From positions 1-27,560 of IMG/VR virus record IMGVR_UViG_3300021959_003822: 27,560 bases of DNA; one strand, given 5' to 3'. Within the stretch, counting starts at the first letter, position 1. Every line of letters starts with the position of its first letter. The position numbers and the translations under genes are program-made. Below are positions 12,499 to 19,527 of the stretch, in pieces. Source of the DNA: a virus. The notes beneath the pieces were generated by a model, which worked only from the letters and a program-made list of their open reading frames with translations, did not search any database and was not told where the DNA came from.

Positions 12499-13983
12499 AT
12501 GGACGATACATTTGATATACCAACAGAGTATCTAACTGATGCAGAGTTAGAGGCTTTGGCGAAGCACTTGGATAAATTCAAGGAGCTTCATGAGCGTGAT
12601 GAGTATCAGGGAAACTTTTTAAAGTTTGTCAAGCATGTATGGCCTTCTTTCATTGCTGGAAACCATCACAGAATATTTGCAGAGAAGCTTGAAAAGGTTG
12701 CGCGTGGTGAGCTAAAGCGTCTGATCGTCAACATGCCGCCGCGACATACGAAGTCAGAGTTTGCGAGTTATCTGTTCCCTGCGTGGGTTATGGGGCAAAA
12801 GCCTGAGACGAAGATCATTCAGGCAACGCATACGGCTGAGTTGGCAGTTGGTTTTGGACGTAAGGTTAAAAACCTAATTGACAGTGAGGTTTATCGTGAT
12901 GTGTTTCCTGAGTTGGCGTTAGCCAAGGATGCGAAGGCATCTGGTCGCTGGTCAACTGACAAGGGTGGTGAGTATTACGCTGTTGGTGTGGGTGGTGCGC
13001 TTGCTGGTCGTGGTGCGAATTTATGTATTATTGATGATCCTGTATCTGAGCAGGATGCCTTGTCTCCAACTGCATTGGATAATATATACGAATGGTACAC
13101 ATCAGGACCAAGACAGCGACTACAGCCGGGCGGCGCGATTATAATTGTGATGACGCGGTGGTCGATCAGGGATCTGACGGCGAAGGTATTACAGAAACAG
13201 GCCGAGGGCGGCGCGGACAAGTGGGAGGTCGTGGAGTTCCCAGCGATATTTCCCGATACCGACAAGGTGTTGTGGCCAGAATTCTGGAGCAGGGAAGAGC
13301 TAGACGGCGTTAGGGCGTCTATTCCTGTTGCTAAATGGAACGCGCAGTATTTACAGAATCCAACCGCCGAAGAAGGCGCAATTGTAAAAAGGGAGTGGTG
13401 GAATGTTTGGGATAGCGATGAGCCACCTACCTGCTCATACATCATACAATCGTATGACACCGCGTTCACGAAAAGCGAGAGGTCGGATTACTCGGCAATT
13501 ACGACTTGGGGTGTGTTTCATCCAGACGATGGTGATGAGGCTGCCATCATATTGTTGGATGCCGAAAAGGGCAGATGGGAGTTTCCCGAGCTTAAAGACG
13601 CGGCGTTGCGTTTGTACGGAGAGTACGAGCCGGATCTCGTTTTAATTGAGCAGAAGGCGTCTGGTACGCCGCTCACACAAGACTTACGAAAAATGGGTAT
13701 ACCTGTCAGCGGCTTTACGCCGGGTCGTGGCGCGGATAAATTTTCTCGTATGAACGCCTGTGCGCCGGTCTTTGAATCTGGTATGGTATATGCTCCTGAA
13801 GCACGTTGGGCTGAAGAGGTCATAGAGGAGTGCGCGGCATTCCCGAATGGCGAACATGATGACTTGGCGGATAGCATGAGTCAGGCTATACTAAGATTTC
13901 GGCAGGGCAATTTTATCCGCACCCGCTCAGACGAAGAAGATGAAGATTTTTATAATTATCGCAGCAAGAGAGAGTATTACTGA
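12499..13983 (+). CDS. terL: Terminase large subunit
   Basis: A 494-residue DNA-packaging motor protein. The N-terminal ATPase has a Walker A-type loop PPRHTKS (80-86), a Walker B LCIIDD (175-180) and a coupling-type VMTRW motif (217-221). The C-terminal RNase H-like nuclease shows acidic residues in QSYDTAF (D320), LIEQK (E384) and GEHDDLADS (D454/D455). It pumps DNA through the portal and cuts it to length. The length is normal for the family. The ribosome-binding site is weak (AGGGC). The stop overlaps the next gene (TGATG). The cognate small subunit is encoded far upstream at 4757. Confidence 0.96.
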   Translation: MDDTFDIPTEYLTDAELEALAKHLDKFKELHERDEYQGNFLKFVKHVWPSFIAGNHHRIFAEKLEKVARGELKRLIVNMPPRHTKSEFASYLFPAWVMGQKPETKIIQATHTAELAVGFGRKVKNLIDSEVYRDVFPELALAKDAKASGRWSTDKGGEYYAVGVGGALAGRGANLCIIDDPVSEQDALSPTALDNIYEWYTSGPRQRLQPGGAIIIVMTRWSIRDLTAKVLQKQAEGGADKWEVVEFPAIFPDTDKVLWPEFWSREELDGVRASIPVAKWNAQYLQNPTAEEGAIVKREWWNVWDSDEPPTCSYIIQSYDTAFTKSERSDYSAITTWGVFHPDDGDEAAIILLDAEKGRWEFPELKDAALRLYGEYEPDLVLIEQKASGTPLTQDLRKMGIPVSGFTPGRGADKFSRMNACAPVFESGMVYAPEARWAEEVIEECAAFPNGEHDDLADSMSQAILRFRQGNFIRTRSDEEDEDFYNYRSKREYY

Positions 13984-14390
13984 TGTCAGGTAAAAAATAC
14001 AAAGGTCCACTGCCGAAGTCGAAGATGACAAAGGCTCAAAGAGACGCTAATAACCGCGAAGCAGGCGCTGGTAATCTTGGTGAGCAGGATCAAAAGATGA
14101 TGTATGGCGGCAAGGTCAAAGGTTACGAAGAAGGCGGAAATATTATATCTGAAGCCGATGCAAAGCGTCTAAGGAAGACTCTTCCGTATGTGCCGAAGGA
14201 AACAATTTCAGACGCCGATGCAAAGCGGCTGAGAAAGACTCTTCCGTATGTGCCGAAGGAAACAATTTCAGGCTCCGATTTAGAAAAGTTAAAAAAGCTT
14301 ATGAAGCCAGCAAATTTTGAGGGCGGCGGTGAAGTCCGTGGCATGGGTAGAGCATACCAAGGCAAGAAAAGAGGTTGCAAGATCCGGTAA
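13983..14390 (+). CDS. Small basic protein with a 20-residue tandem repeat and CKIR tail
   Basis: A 135-residue basic protein. After a lysine-rich start (MSGKKYKGPLPKSKMTKAQR) and a GGKVKGYEEGG stretch come two nearly identical 20-residue units, S(E/D)ADAKRLRKTLPYVPKETI, and the start of a third. It ends GGGEVRGMGRAYQGKKRGCKIR in short pieces of Gly and basic residues. The ending GG-V-RGMG...CKIR is shared with the protein at 17642. It begins in the TerL stop. Similar glycine/basic tails occur in small proteins of marine phages. Function unknown; a virion or DNA-associated role is guessed from charge and position. Confidence 0.7.
   Translation: MSGKKYKGPLPKSKMTKAQRDANNREAGAGNLGEQDQKMMYGGKVKGYEEGGNIISEADAKRLRKTLPYVPKETISDADAKRLRKTLPYVPKETISGSDLEKLKKLMKPANFEGGGEVRGMGRAYQGKKRGCKIR
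14148..14267 (+). repeat. Two 60-bp tandem repeats in a CDS
   Basis: Units 14148-14207 and 14208-14267 are in frame and differ at only a few bases, mostly silent (for example GCGTCTAAG against GCGGCTGAG). They encode the 20-residue repeat of the protein at 13983. Confidence 0.93.
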
Positions 14391-14800
14391 TGAAAACGAT
14401 TAAGATCGAAATAAACGTAGATGACATAATTCCAGAAGAAGGCTTTGAGCCTGAAGATATGGAATTTGTCTGCCCTATATCCACTGAAGATTCAAAGGTG
14501 AACGATGAGAACCGTCAGTCGGCTATGGAAAACTACGCTTACGGTCCGTCCACTGAAACGTGGGAAAACAAAAACGCTCGTTGCGGTACTTGTGAGTATT
14601 TTGACATTCGATCCAAAATGATTGGTTGCATGGAAGAGGGAATTGGTTACAAGGATGGCATGGGCTATTGCGGCGAGCTTAACTTTGCTTGCAGTAAAGA
14701 GAATGTTTGCAACCTATGGGAGCTAGGCGTCCCCTTGAGCGATCACATGGATTCAGAAATGAATCCTGAAGATGATGGTAATCAAAGGGACATCATGTAA
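14390..14800 (+). CDS. Cysteine-rich hypothetical protein
   Basis: A 136-residue acidic protein starting in the previous stop (TAATG). The N-terminal half is acidic (INVDDIIPEEGFEPEDMEF). The C-terminal half has seven cysteines: RCGTCEYFDI, then MIGCMEEG, then GYCGELNFACSKENVCNLW. This CxxCxYF...C...CG...C...C pattern suggests bound zinc or an iron-sulfur site. It lies between the TerL-linked gene and the portal, so it may be a late accessory or structural protein. No established family is recognised. Confidence 0.68.
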   Translation: MKTIKIEINVDDIIPEEGFEPEDMEFVCPISTEDSKVNDENRQSAMENYAYGPSTETWENKNARCGTCEYFDIRSKMIGCMEEGIGYKDGMGYCGELNFACSKENVCNLWELGVPLSDHMDSEMNPEDDGNQRDIM

Positions 14801-14925
14801 TGAAAAGAGAAGCTGGGCGCTGGATTTGCGGTCTGCCCTTCTACCGCGCTCGCAACGTGCATGCTTCCCACACTGGCACAGTTGCGCCGCGCCCAGCTTC
14901 ACCCAGTAACAAGACAAAGGAATAA
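14800..14925 (+). CDS. Possible 41-residue small protein
   Basis: An ATG at 14800, overlapping the previous TAA (TAATG), opens a frame of 41 codons ending at TAA 14923-14925, three bases before the portal start. The product begins MKREAGRWICGLPFYRARN and is basic. It fills the whole gap between two genes and follows the window's TAATG coupling habit, which favours a real gene. Against it, the sequence is GC-rich and built around a 12-bp inverted repeat, so it could instead be a structured non-coding element. Confidence 0.42.
   Translation: MKREAGRWICGLPFYRARNVHASHTGTVAPRPASPSNKTKE
14809..14900. repeat. 12-bp perfect inverted repeat before the portal gene
   Basis: GAAGCTGGGCGC (14809-14820) and GCGCCCAGCTTC (14889-14900) are perfect complements separated by 68 bases. 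The interior is GC-rich. There is no T tract, so it is not a standard terminator. Confidence 0.75.
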
Positions 14926-14927
14926 TT

Positions 14928-17372
14928 ATGGCTATTGAAAGAGGAATAGGGGCAGGGGGAGATCTTGCAATCCCAGAAGAGGCGCTTCAGGCCGCAATTG
15001 ATGTTGTAGAGTTACCTGCCCAGCCTGGAATCATGGAGATGGAAGACGGCTCTGCGATTGTTGGTGAGCTTATGCAAGACGATGCAATGGCCGCAGAGGA
15101 CATTCCTTTTGATGCCAACTTGGCTGAGTATATTGATGATTCAGATTTAGGCTCTATCGCTTCAGATCTCATCAACGAAATTGAAGAAGACATGTCCGCT
15201 CGTCAGGACTGGGAAGACACATATAAGCGCGGCATTGAGTTGCTTGGTATGAACTACGAAGAGCGTTCTCAGCCGTTTGAGGGTGCGTCTGGTGTTGTTC
15301 ACCCGCTTCTTGCTGAGTCAGTAACGCAGTTCCAAGCGCAGGCTTATCGTGAGATGTTGCCAGCAGGCGGCCCTGTTCGCACACAGGTTATGGGTGTTGA
15401 TAACCCAGAGGTGTCTTTACAAGCCCAGCGCGTTAAAGACTACATGAACTACATGATTACCTACGAGATGGAAGAGTATGATCCAGAAACAGATCAGATG
15501 CTTTTCTATTTACCGATCATTGGTTCTACTTTCAAAAAGGTTTACTTTGATCCGCTTCTGCAACGTGCAGTAAGCAAGTTTGTGCATGCTGAAGATTTGG
15601 TTGTTCCTTATGGCGCGACAGATCTGGTCACATCTCCTCGTCTTACGCATGTTATTCGCATGGACAAGAACGAAGTCCTGAAGCTACAGCTTTCAGGCTT
15701 CTATATTGAGACAGATATTAGCGGCAGCATGGAGTCAGAAGATTACAGCGAAGTCCAAGAGTCCGTTGATAAGGCACAAGGCGTACAATTGTCCGGTTCT
15801 GGCTCTGAAGAAGTGGTGCTTTACGAAGTTCACACCTCTCTTGATCTGCCCGGCTTTGAAGATACCCGTGAAGACGGAGATCCTAGCGGTCTGAAGCTTC
15901 CATATATCGTGACAATCGTTGAATCTACAGGCGAAGTTCTTTCTGTGCGTAGAAACTACGCTCAAGAAGACCCGCTAATGCGTCAAAAGCAGTATTTTGT
16001 GCATTACAAGTTCCTTCCTGGCCTTGGTTTCTACGGTTTTGGCCTAACACACATGATTGGTGGCTTGTCGCAGGCATCTACAAGCATTTTGAGGCAACTT
16101 ATTGACGCTGGAACGCTGTCTAACCTTCCAGCAGGCTTTAAAGCGCGTGGCGCTCGCATTCGTGATGAAGATGAGCCTCTACAGCCCGGTGAATTCCGCG
16201 ATATTGATGCCGCAGGCATGGACATCCGGCAGTCTCTTATGCCATTGCCGTTTAAAGAGCCTTCACAGACCCTCTACAGCCTTCTAGGCTCCTTGATAGA
16301 GTCAGGTAGGCGTTTTGCCTCAATGGCCGACATGAAGGTCGGAGAGATGAGTGGCGAGACCCCAGTTGGCACGACTATGGCCATCATGGAGCGTGGCACC
16401 AAGGTCATGAGTGCCATTCACAAGCGCTTGCATTATTCGCAGAAGATAGAGTTCAAGCTTCTGTCTAATGTATTTGCTCGTTATATGGCTCCTATGTATC
16501 CATATGCTGTTCCGGGCGCACCGCCAGAGATCAAGCAATCTGACTTTGATGATCGTATTGATGTATTGCCTGTTTCTGACCCGAACATCTTTTCTATGTC
16601 ACAGCGCATTGCGTTGGCTCAGACACAGCTTCAGCTTGCTCAGTCAAACCCAGAGATTCATGGTGGTCCGCAAGGTCTTTATCAGGCGTACAGAAAAATG
16701 TACGAGGCTCTTGGCGTAACAAACATCGACAGCATTTTGCCTGCCCCGCCACAGCCACAGCCGATGAACCCTGCAAAGGAAAATCAGGAAGCTTTACGCA
16801 ACCAGCGTTTGCAGGCATTCCCAGAGCAAAATCACGCAGCCCATATTGAGGCTCATTTGGCTATGTTGTCCACTCCTGTGGCTCAAGCAAACGCCAATAT
16901 CATCATGACAATTCAAGGACACATTTCAGAACATATTGCGATGATGTCAGAGTTGCAGGCACAGCAAGAGGTTATGGCAGAAATAGCACCTGAAGCCCAG
17001 ATGATGATGCAACAGAATCCACAGATGATGCAGCAAGTTCAGAATGAAATCCAAAATCGAGCCGCAGAAATTGCTGGCGAGATGACTGAACAATATGCAC
17101 AAGCAGTTGCTCCTGCTGACCAATCTGATCCGTTGGTAGCAATCAGACAGCAGGAGCTATCTTTACGAGGTGCCGAGATTCAAGAAAAGGCTCGGCAGTT
17201 TGAGGAGAAGCAGCAGTTGGAGCGAGAGAAAGAGCGTAATGATATTCTCTTGAATCAGCAGCGTATTGATCTTTCTGAAGAGGCAAATGCGGACAAGGTT
17301 CGTGTTGCTGAAGAAAGAATACAGACCCAGCGTGAGATCGCTGCGGCAAACTTACGGAGTAAAATGCAATGA
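14928..17372 (+). CDS. P22-like portal protein
   Basis: An 814-residue portal, somewhat longer than P22 gp1 (about 725). After an acidic N-terminus come RQDWEDTYKRGIELLGM, a GASGVVHPLLAESVTQFQAQ segment, and VRTQVMGVDNPE...AQRVKDYMNY, the usual opening of this family. The middle carries the wing/stem part (ASTSILRQLIDAGTLSNLPA) and GETPVGTTMAIMERGTKVMS. The last ~150 residues are glutamine-rich and helical, a probable coiled-coil barrel. Twelve copies form the ring at the DNA entry vertex. AAAGGA lies eight bases before the ATG. Its stop overlaps the next gene (ATGA). Confidence 0.9.
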   Translation: MAIERGIGAGGDLAIPEEALQAAIDVVELPAQPGIMEMEDGSAIVGELMQDDAMAAEDIPFDANLAEYIDDSDLGSIASDLINEIEEDMSARQDWEDTYKRGIELLGMNYEERSQPFEGASGVVHPLLAESVTQFQAQAYREMLPAGGPVRTQVMGVDNPEVSLQAQRVKDYMNYMITYEMEEYDPETDQMLFYLPIIGSTFKKVYFDPLLQRAVSKFVHAEDLVVPYGATDLVTSPRLTHVIRMDKNEVLKLQLSGFYIETDISGSMESEDYSEVQESVDKAQGVQLSGSGSEEVVLYEVHTSLDLPGFEDTREDGDPSGLKLPYIVTIVESTGEVLSVRRNYAQEDPLMRQKQYFVHYKFLPGLGFYGFGLTHMIGGLSQASTSILRQLIDAGTLSNLPAGFKARGARIRDEDEPLQPGEFRDIDAAGMDIRQSLMPLPFKEPSQTLYSLLGSLIESGRRFASMADMKVGEMSGETPVGTTMAIMERGTKVMSAIHKRLHYSQKIEFKLLSNVFARYMAPMYPYAVPGAPPEIKQSDFDDRIDVLPVSDPNIFSMSQRIALAQTQLQLAQSNPEIHGGPQGLYQAYRKMYEALGVTNIDSILPAPPQPQPMNPAKENQEALRNQRLQAFPEQNHAAHIEAHLAMLSTPVAQANANIIMTIQGHISEHIAMMSELQAQQEVMAEIAPEAQMMMQQNPQMMQQVQNEIQNRAAEIAGEMTEQYAQAVAPADQSDPLVAIRQQELSLRGAEIQEKARQFEEKQQLEREKERNDILLNQQRIDLSEEANADKVRVAEERIQTQREIAAANLRSKMQ

Positions 17373-17593
17373 GCGCAAGTTCAATTAGTCGAAAAGTAGC
17401 CGAGGTAGAAAAGGCTAAAAAAGTGGAGCGTAGAAATGCCCGTAACAAGCAAGAGGCCCCAGTTGCCCCCGCGCCAAAGCCAGTCGAGGCCAAGGTCATC
17501 GAACAGCCAGTCATTATCGACAGCGGTTCGATCAAAGCAAAGCCAGCCGCTTCAAAAGGCTTCTTTAAAAAGAAAGCCAAAAAAAGTAATTAG
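17369..17593 (+). CDS. Small basic hypothetical protein
   Basis: A 74-residue basic protein overlapping the portal stop by ATGA. It has an N-terminal helix (SSISRKVAEVEKAKKVERRN), a proline-rich linker (APVAPAPKPVEAK), and a lysine-rich end (FFKKKAKKSN). It is probably largely disordered. Translation coupled to the portal suggests a head-associated role. No family is recognised. Confidence 0.62.
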   Translation: MSASSISRKVAEVEKAKKVERRNARNKQEAPVAPAPKPVEAKVIEQPVIIDSGSIKAKPAASKGFFKKKAKKSN

Positions 17594-17641
17594 CCGCTTT
17601 TCATCTATTGCTAGGCCGCAGCGGTTTACAGGAGTTTTTTG

Positions 17642-17857
17642 ATGTCAGATAAAAAAGGCACTCCTCCCTTAAAGGACGTTATGGCTGGTTTAACTGATGA
17701 GCAACTCGCGGCTTTAAAAGAAGCTGTGAAAGCAGGAAAGAAAGGATACACATATGATCACAAAACTGGTCAATATGGTTTTAAAATGCGTAACGGCGGT
17801 GTTGTCCCTCGTGGAATGGGTGCTGTCATCCGCAACAGATCTTGTAAGATCCGCTAG
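17642..17857 (+). CDS. Small basic protein with RGMG...CKIR tail
   Basis: A 71-residue protein behind GGAG seven bases upstream of the ATG at 17642. A helical part (LTDEQLAALKEAVKAGKKG) is followed by YTYDHKTGQYGFKMR and the ending NGGVVPRGMGAVIRNRSCKIR. The last ~20 residues match the ending of the protein at 13983 (GG-V-RGMG and CKIR). The shared tail on otherwise unrelated proteins suggests a common binding or targeting function. Role unknown. Confidence 0.68.
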   Translation: MSDKKGTPPLKDVMAGLTDEQLAALKEAVKAGKKGYTYDHKTGQYGFKMRNGGVVPRGMGAVIRNRSCKIR

Positions 17858-17868
17858 AGAGAAAATTG

Positions 17869-18195
17869 ATGACGCCATCGAAAAAGACTTTGGAATCTGG
17901 TAGCAGATACGAGAGACATGACCTGGATGGTGATGGCATAGTATCTGACGAAGAGATTGCAAGAGAAAAGGAAATGGTTGAAATGGAGCTTCGTGAAGAA
18001 AAAAGCGAGGCTCAAAAGCGTATGGCGTGGATTGCCATGATTAGTATGATCGCATTCAGCATTTTTCTTTTTTTGCCGATTGTGTCTGACAGCAGAGTGA
18101 AGGCTCTGGCTGATTTGCTTGGTTTGTTTTACATAGCGCAAGCTGGTGTAGTTGGCGCTTATATGGGAGCGACTGCTTGGATGAGTAAGAAGTAA
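17869..18195 (+). CDS. Two-helix membrane protein with an EF-hand loop
   Basis: A 108-residue protein. Residues 18-29 (DLDGDGIVSDEE) form a textbook 12-residue EF-hand calcium loop with D at 1, 3 and 5, G at 6, a hydrophobic residue at 8 and E at 12. A charged helix follows, then two membrane helices (about 52-72 and 80-102). The loop should lie on one side of the inner membrane near a long amphipathic helix. A TTG at 17866 precedes the chosen ATG. It sits beside the holin-like gene, so a calcium-sensing lysis or virion-exit role is possible, but only as inference. Confidence 0.78.
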   Translation: MTPSKKTLESGSRYERHDLDGDGIVSDEEIAREKEMVEMELREEKSEAQKRMAWIAMISMIAFSIFLFLPIVSDSRVKALADLLGLFYIAQAGVVGAYMGATAWMSKK

Positions 18196-18401
18196 TGTAT
18201 CAGGCTCTTGTACTTGCTTGTATGGTTTTTCAGCCAACTGTATGCTGGCAACTGGAAGATCAGCTTGGGCCATACAGTTCTTATGAAAGATGCGAAGCCA
18301 GGGCTATGGAAATGTCTAGAGATATCCACCTTCATATGAGGGATTATCGGCCTATTTCTTGGAAATGCCAGGCACTGCCAAAAGGGAAATTAAGCACATG
18401 A
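18195..18401 (+). CDS. Small possibly exported Cys-containing protein
   Basis: A 68-residue protein starting in the previous stop (TAATG). The first ~17 residues (MYQALVLACMVFQPTVC) are hydrophobic and could be a short signal or lipoprotein-like segment. The rest (QLEDQLGPYSSYERCEARAM ... SWKCQALPKGK) has two further cysteines that could form a disulphide. It ends in an ATGA overlap with a tiny frame at 18398. Its place next to a holin-like gene fits a lysis-accessory role, but no family is certain. Confidence 0.6.
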   Translation: MYQALVLACMVFQPTVCWQLEDQLGPYSSYERCEARAMEMSRDIHLHMRDYRPISWKCQALPKGKLST

Positions 18402-18460
18402 TGATGTGGGACATGCACGACAGAACAACAAAAGAGCAAGCAGAGAAGAACAGAAAATGA
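18398..18460 (+). CDS. Possible 20-residue peptide linking two genes
   Basis: ATG at 18398 overlaps the upstream TGA (18399-18401), and its own TGA (18458-18460) overlaps the holin ATG (18457). It encodes MMMWDMHDRTTKEQAEKNRK. AAAAGGGA lies upstream. The double ATGA overlap fits a leader peptide that couples translation of the holin gene to the previous gene. It is very short and could be chance. Confidence 0.35.
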   Translation: MMMWDMHDRTTKEQAEKNRK

Positions 18461-18843
18461 TTCAAGCACTGATAGGGCCTATTGCCAATCTCGCTGGAAC
18501 TTGGTTAGAAGGTAAAGTCGAAACTAAAAAAGCAGAGACTGGCGCGAAGGTAGCTAAAGCAAAAGCTGAAGCTGTTATTATGGAGAAGAAGGCCACTGGA
18601 GAGATTGACTGGGATCTCAAAATGGCTGATGCTTCTGCAAACAGTTGGAAAGACGAGTGGTTAACAATTTTGTTTTCAGTACCGCTTATCCTAGCCTTCT
18701 GTGGAGAGTGGGGCAGACAGATTGTAACGGATGGATTTTCTGCATTAGACGCTATGCCGGAATACTACCGTTATACTTTAGGAATAATCGTTAGTGCCAG
18801 CTTTGGTACAAGGGCAGCAAGTAAGTTTTTTGGGAAGAAGTAA
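18457..18843 (+). CDS. GTA-type 3TM holin-like protein
   Basis: A 128-residue protein resembling the 3-TM holin family of gene transfer agents. An N-terminal hydrophobic/amphipathic start (IQALIGPIANLAGTWLEG) is followed by a charged Ala/Lys/Glu helix, then NSWKDEWLTILFSVPLILAF (membrane helix about 66-82), a short loop with MPEYYRYTLGIIVSASFG (second helix about 104-118) and a basic tail. Holins open the inner membrane at lysis. I chose the ATG at 18457; the GTG at 18406 would add a polar stretch not expected in the family. It is embedded in the head gene cluster. Confidence 0.72.
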   Translation: MIQALIGPIANLAGTWLEGKVETKKAETGAKVAKAKAEAVIMEKKATGEIDWDLKMADASANSWKDEWLTILFSVPLILAFCGEWGRQIVTDGFSALDAMPEYYRYTLGIIVSASFGTRAASKFFGKK

Positions 18844-19041
18844 ATGGACGCTATACAGCTAGCGGAGTATATGTTGAAAGACATACGCCAGTATAAGGCT
18901 GATTTAAGTCAAAGACTGGCGGATGGTTCGGTAGGCGATTGGAACGACTACCGGTTCATAGTGGGGCAGATACGCGGATTGACCTACTCTGAAGACCTTA
19001 TTAAATCCGCGATGAAAGGCATAGAGCTAGAAGATGGCTAA
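18844..19041 (+). CDS. Small helical hypothetical protein
   Basis: A 65-residue, mostly helical protein directly after the holin stop. It begins MDAIQLAEYMLKDIRQYKAD and continues LADGSVGDWNDYRFIVGQIRGL. Proteins with this LADG...DW..Y...VGQI.GL pattern seem to occur in many phage head clusters, function unknown. It overlaps the GroES-like gene by eight bases. Confidence 0.68.
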   Translation: MDAIQLAEYMLKDIRQYKADLSQRLADGSVGDWNDYRFIVGQIRGLTYSEDLIKSAMKGIELEDG

Positions 19042-19513
19042 AAAACTATTCGTCCCTGAGAGGATGGCAAAAAGCGCTGAATCCAGTCCGGTTCCAGCGG
19101 CAATATCAAAAGGTTTTGACACTCCGATAGACCCAAATGAAAAGAACACAGAAGACCCATCTCAGATGGATCTTTCCGCAATTGACCGGTTGCCACAACC
19201 TGTAGGCTACCGTTTGCTTGTAATTCCTTATTACATGAAGAAGAAGTCTGCTGGTGGAATCATTATTCCTGACTCAGTTAGAGAGCGTGAGAGCTTTGCT
19301 ACTGTTGCGGCTTATGTCGTGAAAGTAGGCCCTGACGCATATCGAGACGCAAACAAGTTTCCTTCTGGGGCTTGGTGTAATGAGAAGTCTTGGGTATTGA
19401 TGGGAAGATATGCGGGAAACCGGTTCAAAGTTGATGGTTTAGAGGTAAGACTTATCAATGATGACAATATTATCGCTACAATACTTGACCCAGCCGATAT
19501 TTCTTATGTATAG
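19034..19513 (+). CDS. Phage GroES-like co-chaperonin
   Basis: A 159-residue protein. Residues about 54-153 follow the GroES fold: QPVGYRLLVIPYYMKKKSAG, a GGIIIP mobile-loop tip (74-79, like GGIVL in GroES), FATVAAYVVKVGPDAY, then WVLMGRYAGNRFKVDGLEVRL and IIATIL. The first ~53 residues are an extra, probably disordered, extension not found in the 97-residue bacterial GroES. Like T4 gp31, it would cap host GroEL and help fold the major capsid protein; the scaffold and capsid genes follow. The gene overlaps its neighbour upstream. Confidence 0.85.
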   Translation: MAKKLFVPERMAKSAESSPVPAAISKGFDTPIDPNEKNTEDPSQMDLSAIDRLPQPVGYRLLVIPYYMKKKSAGGIIIPDSVRERESFATVAAYVVKVGPDAYRDANKFPSGAWCNEKSWVLMGRYAGNRFKVDGLEVRLINDDNIIATILDPADISYV

Positions 19514-19527
19514 TGGGAGACATGAAC

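Noticed and set aside
12975-13469. 164-codon minus-strand frame inside terL
   Set aside because: Fully antisense to a well-supported terminase gene; no promoter or start signal.
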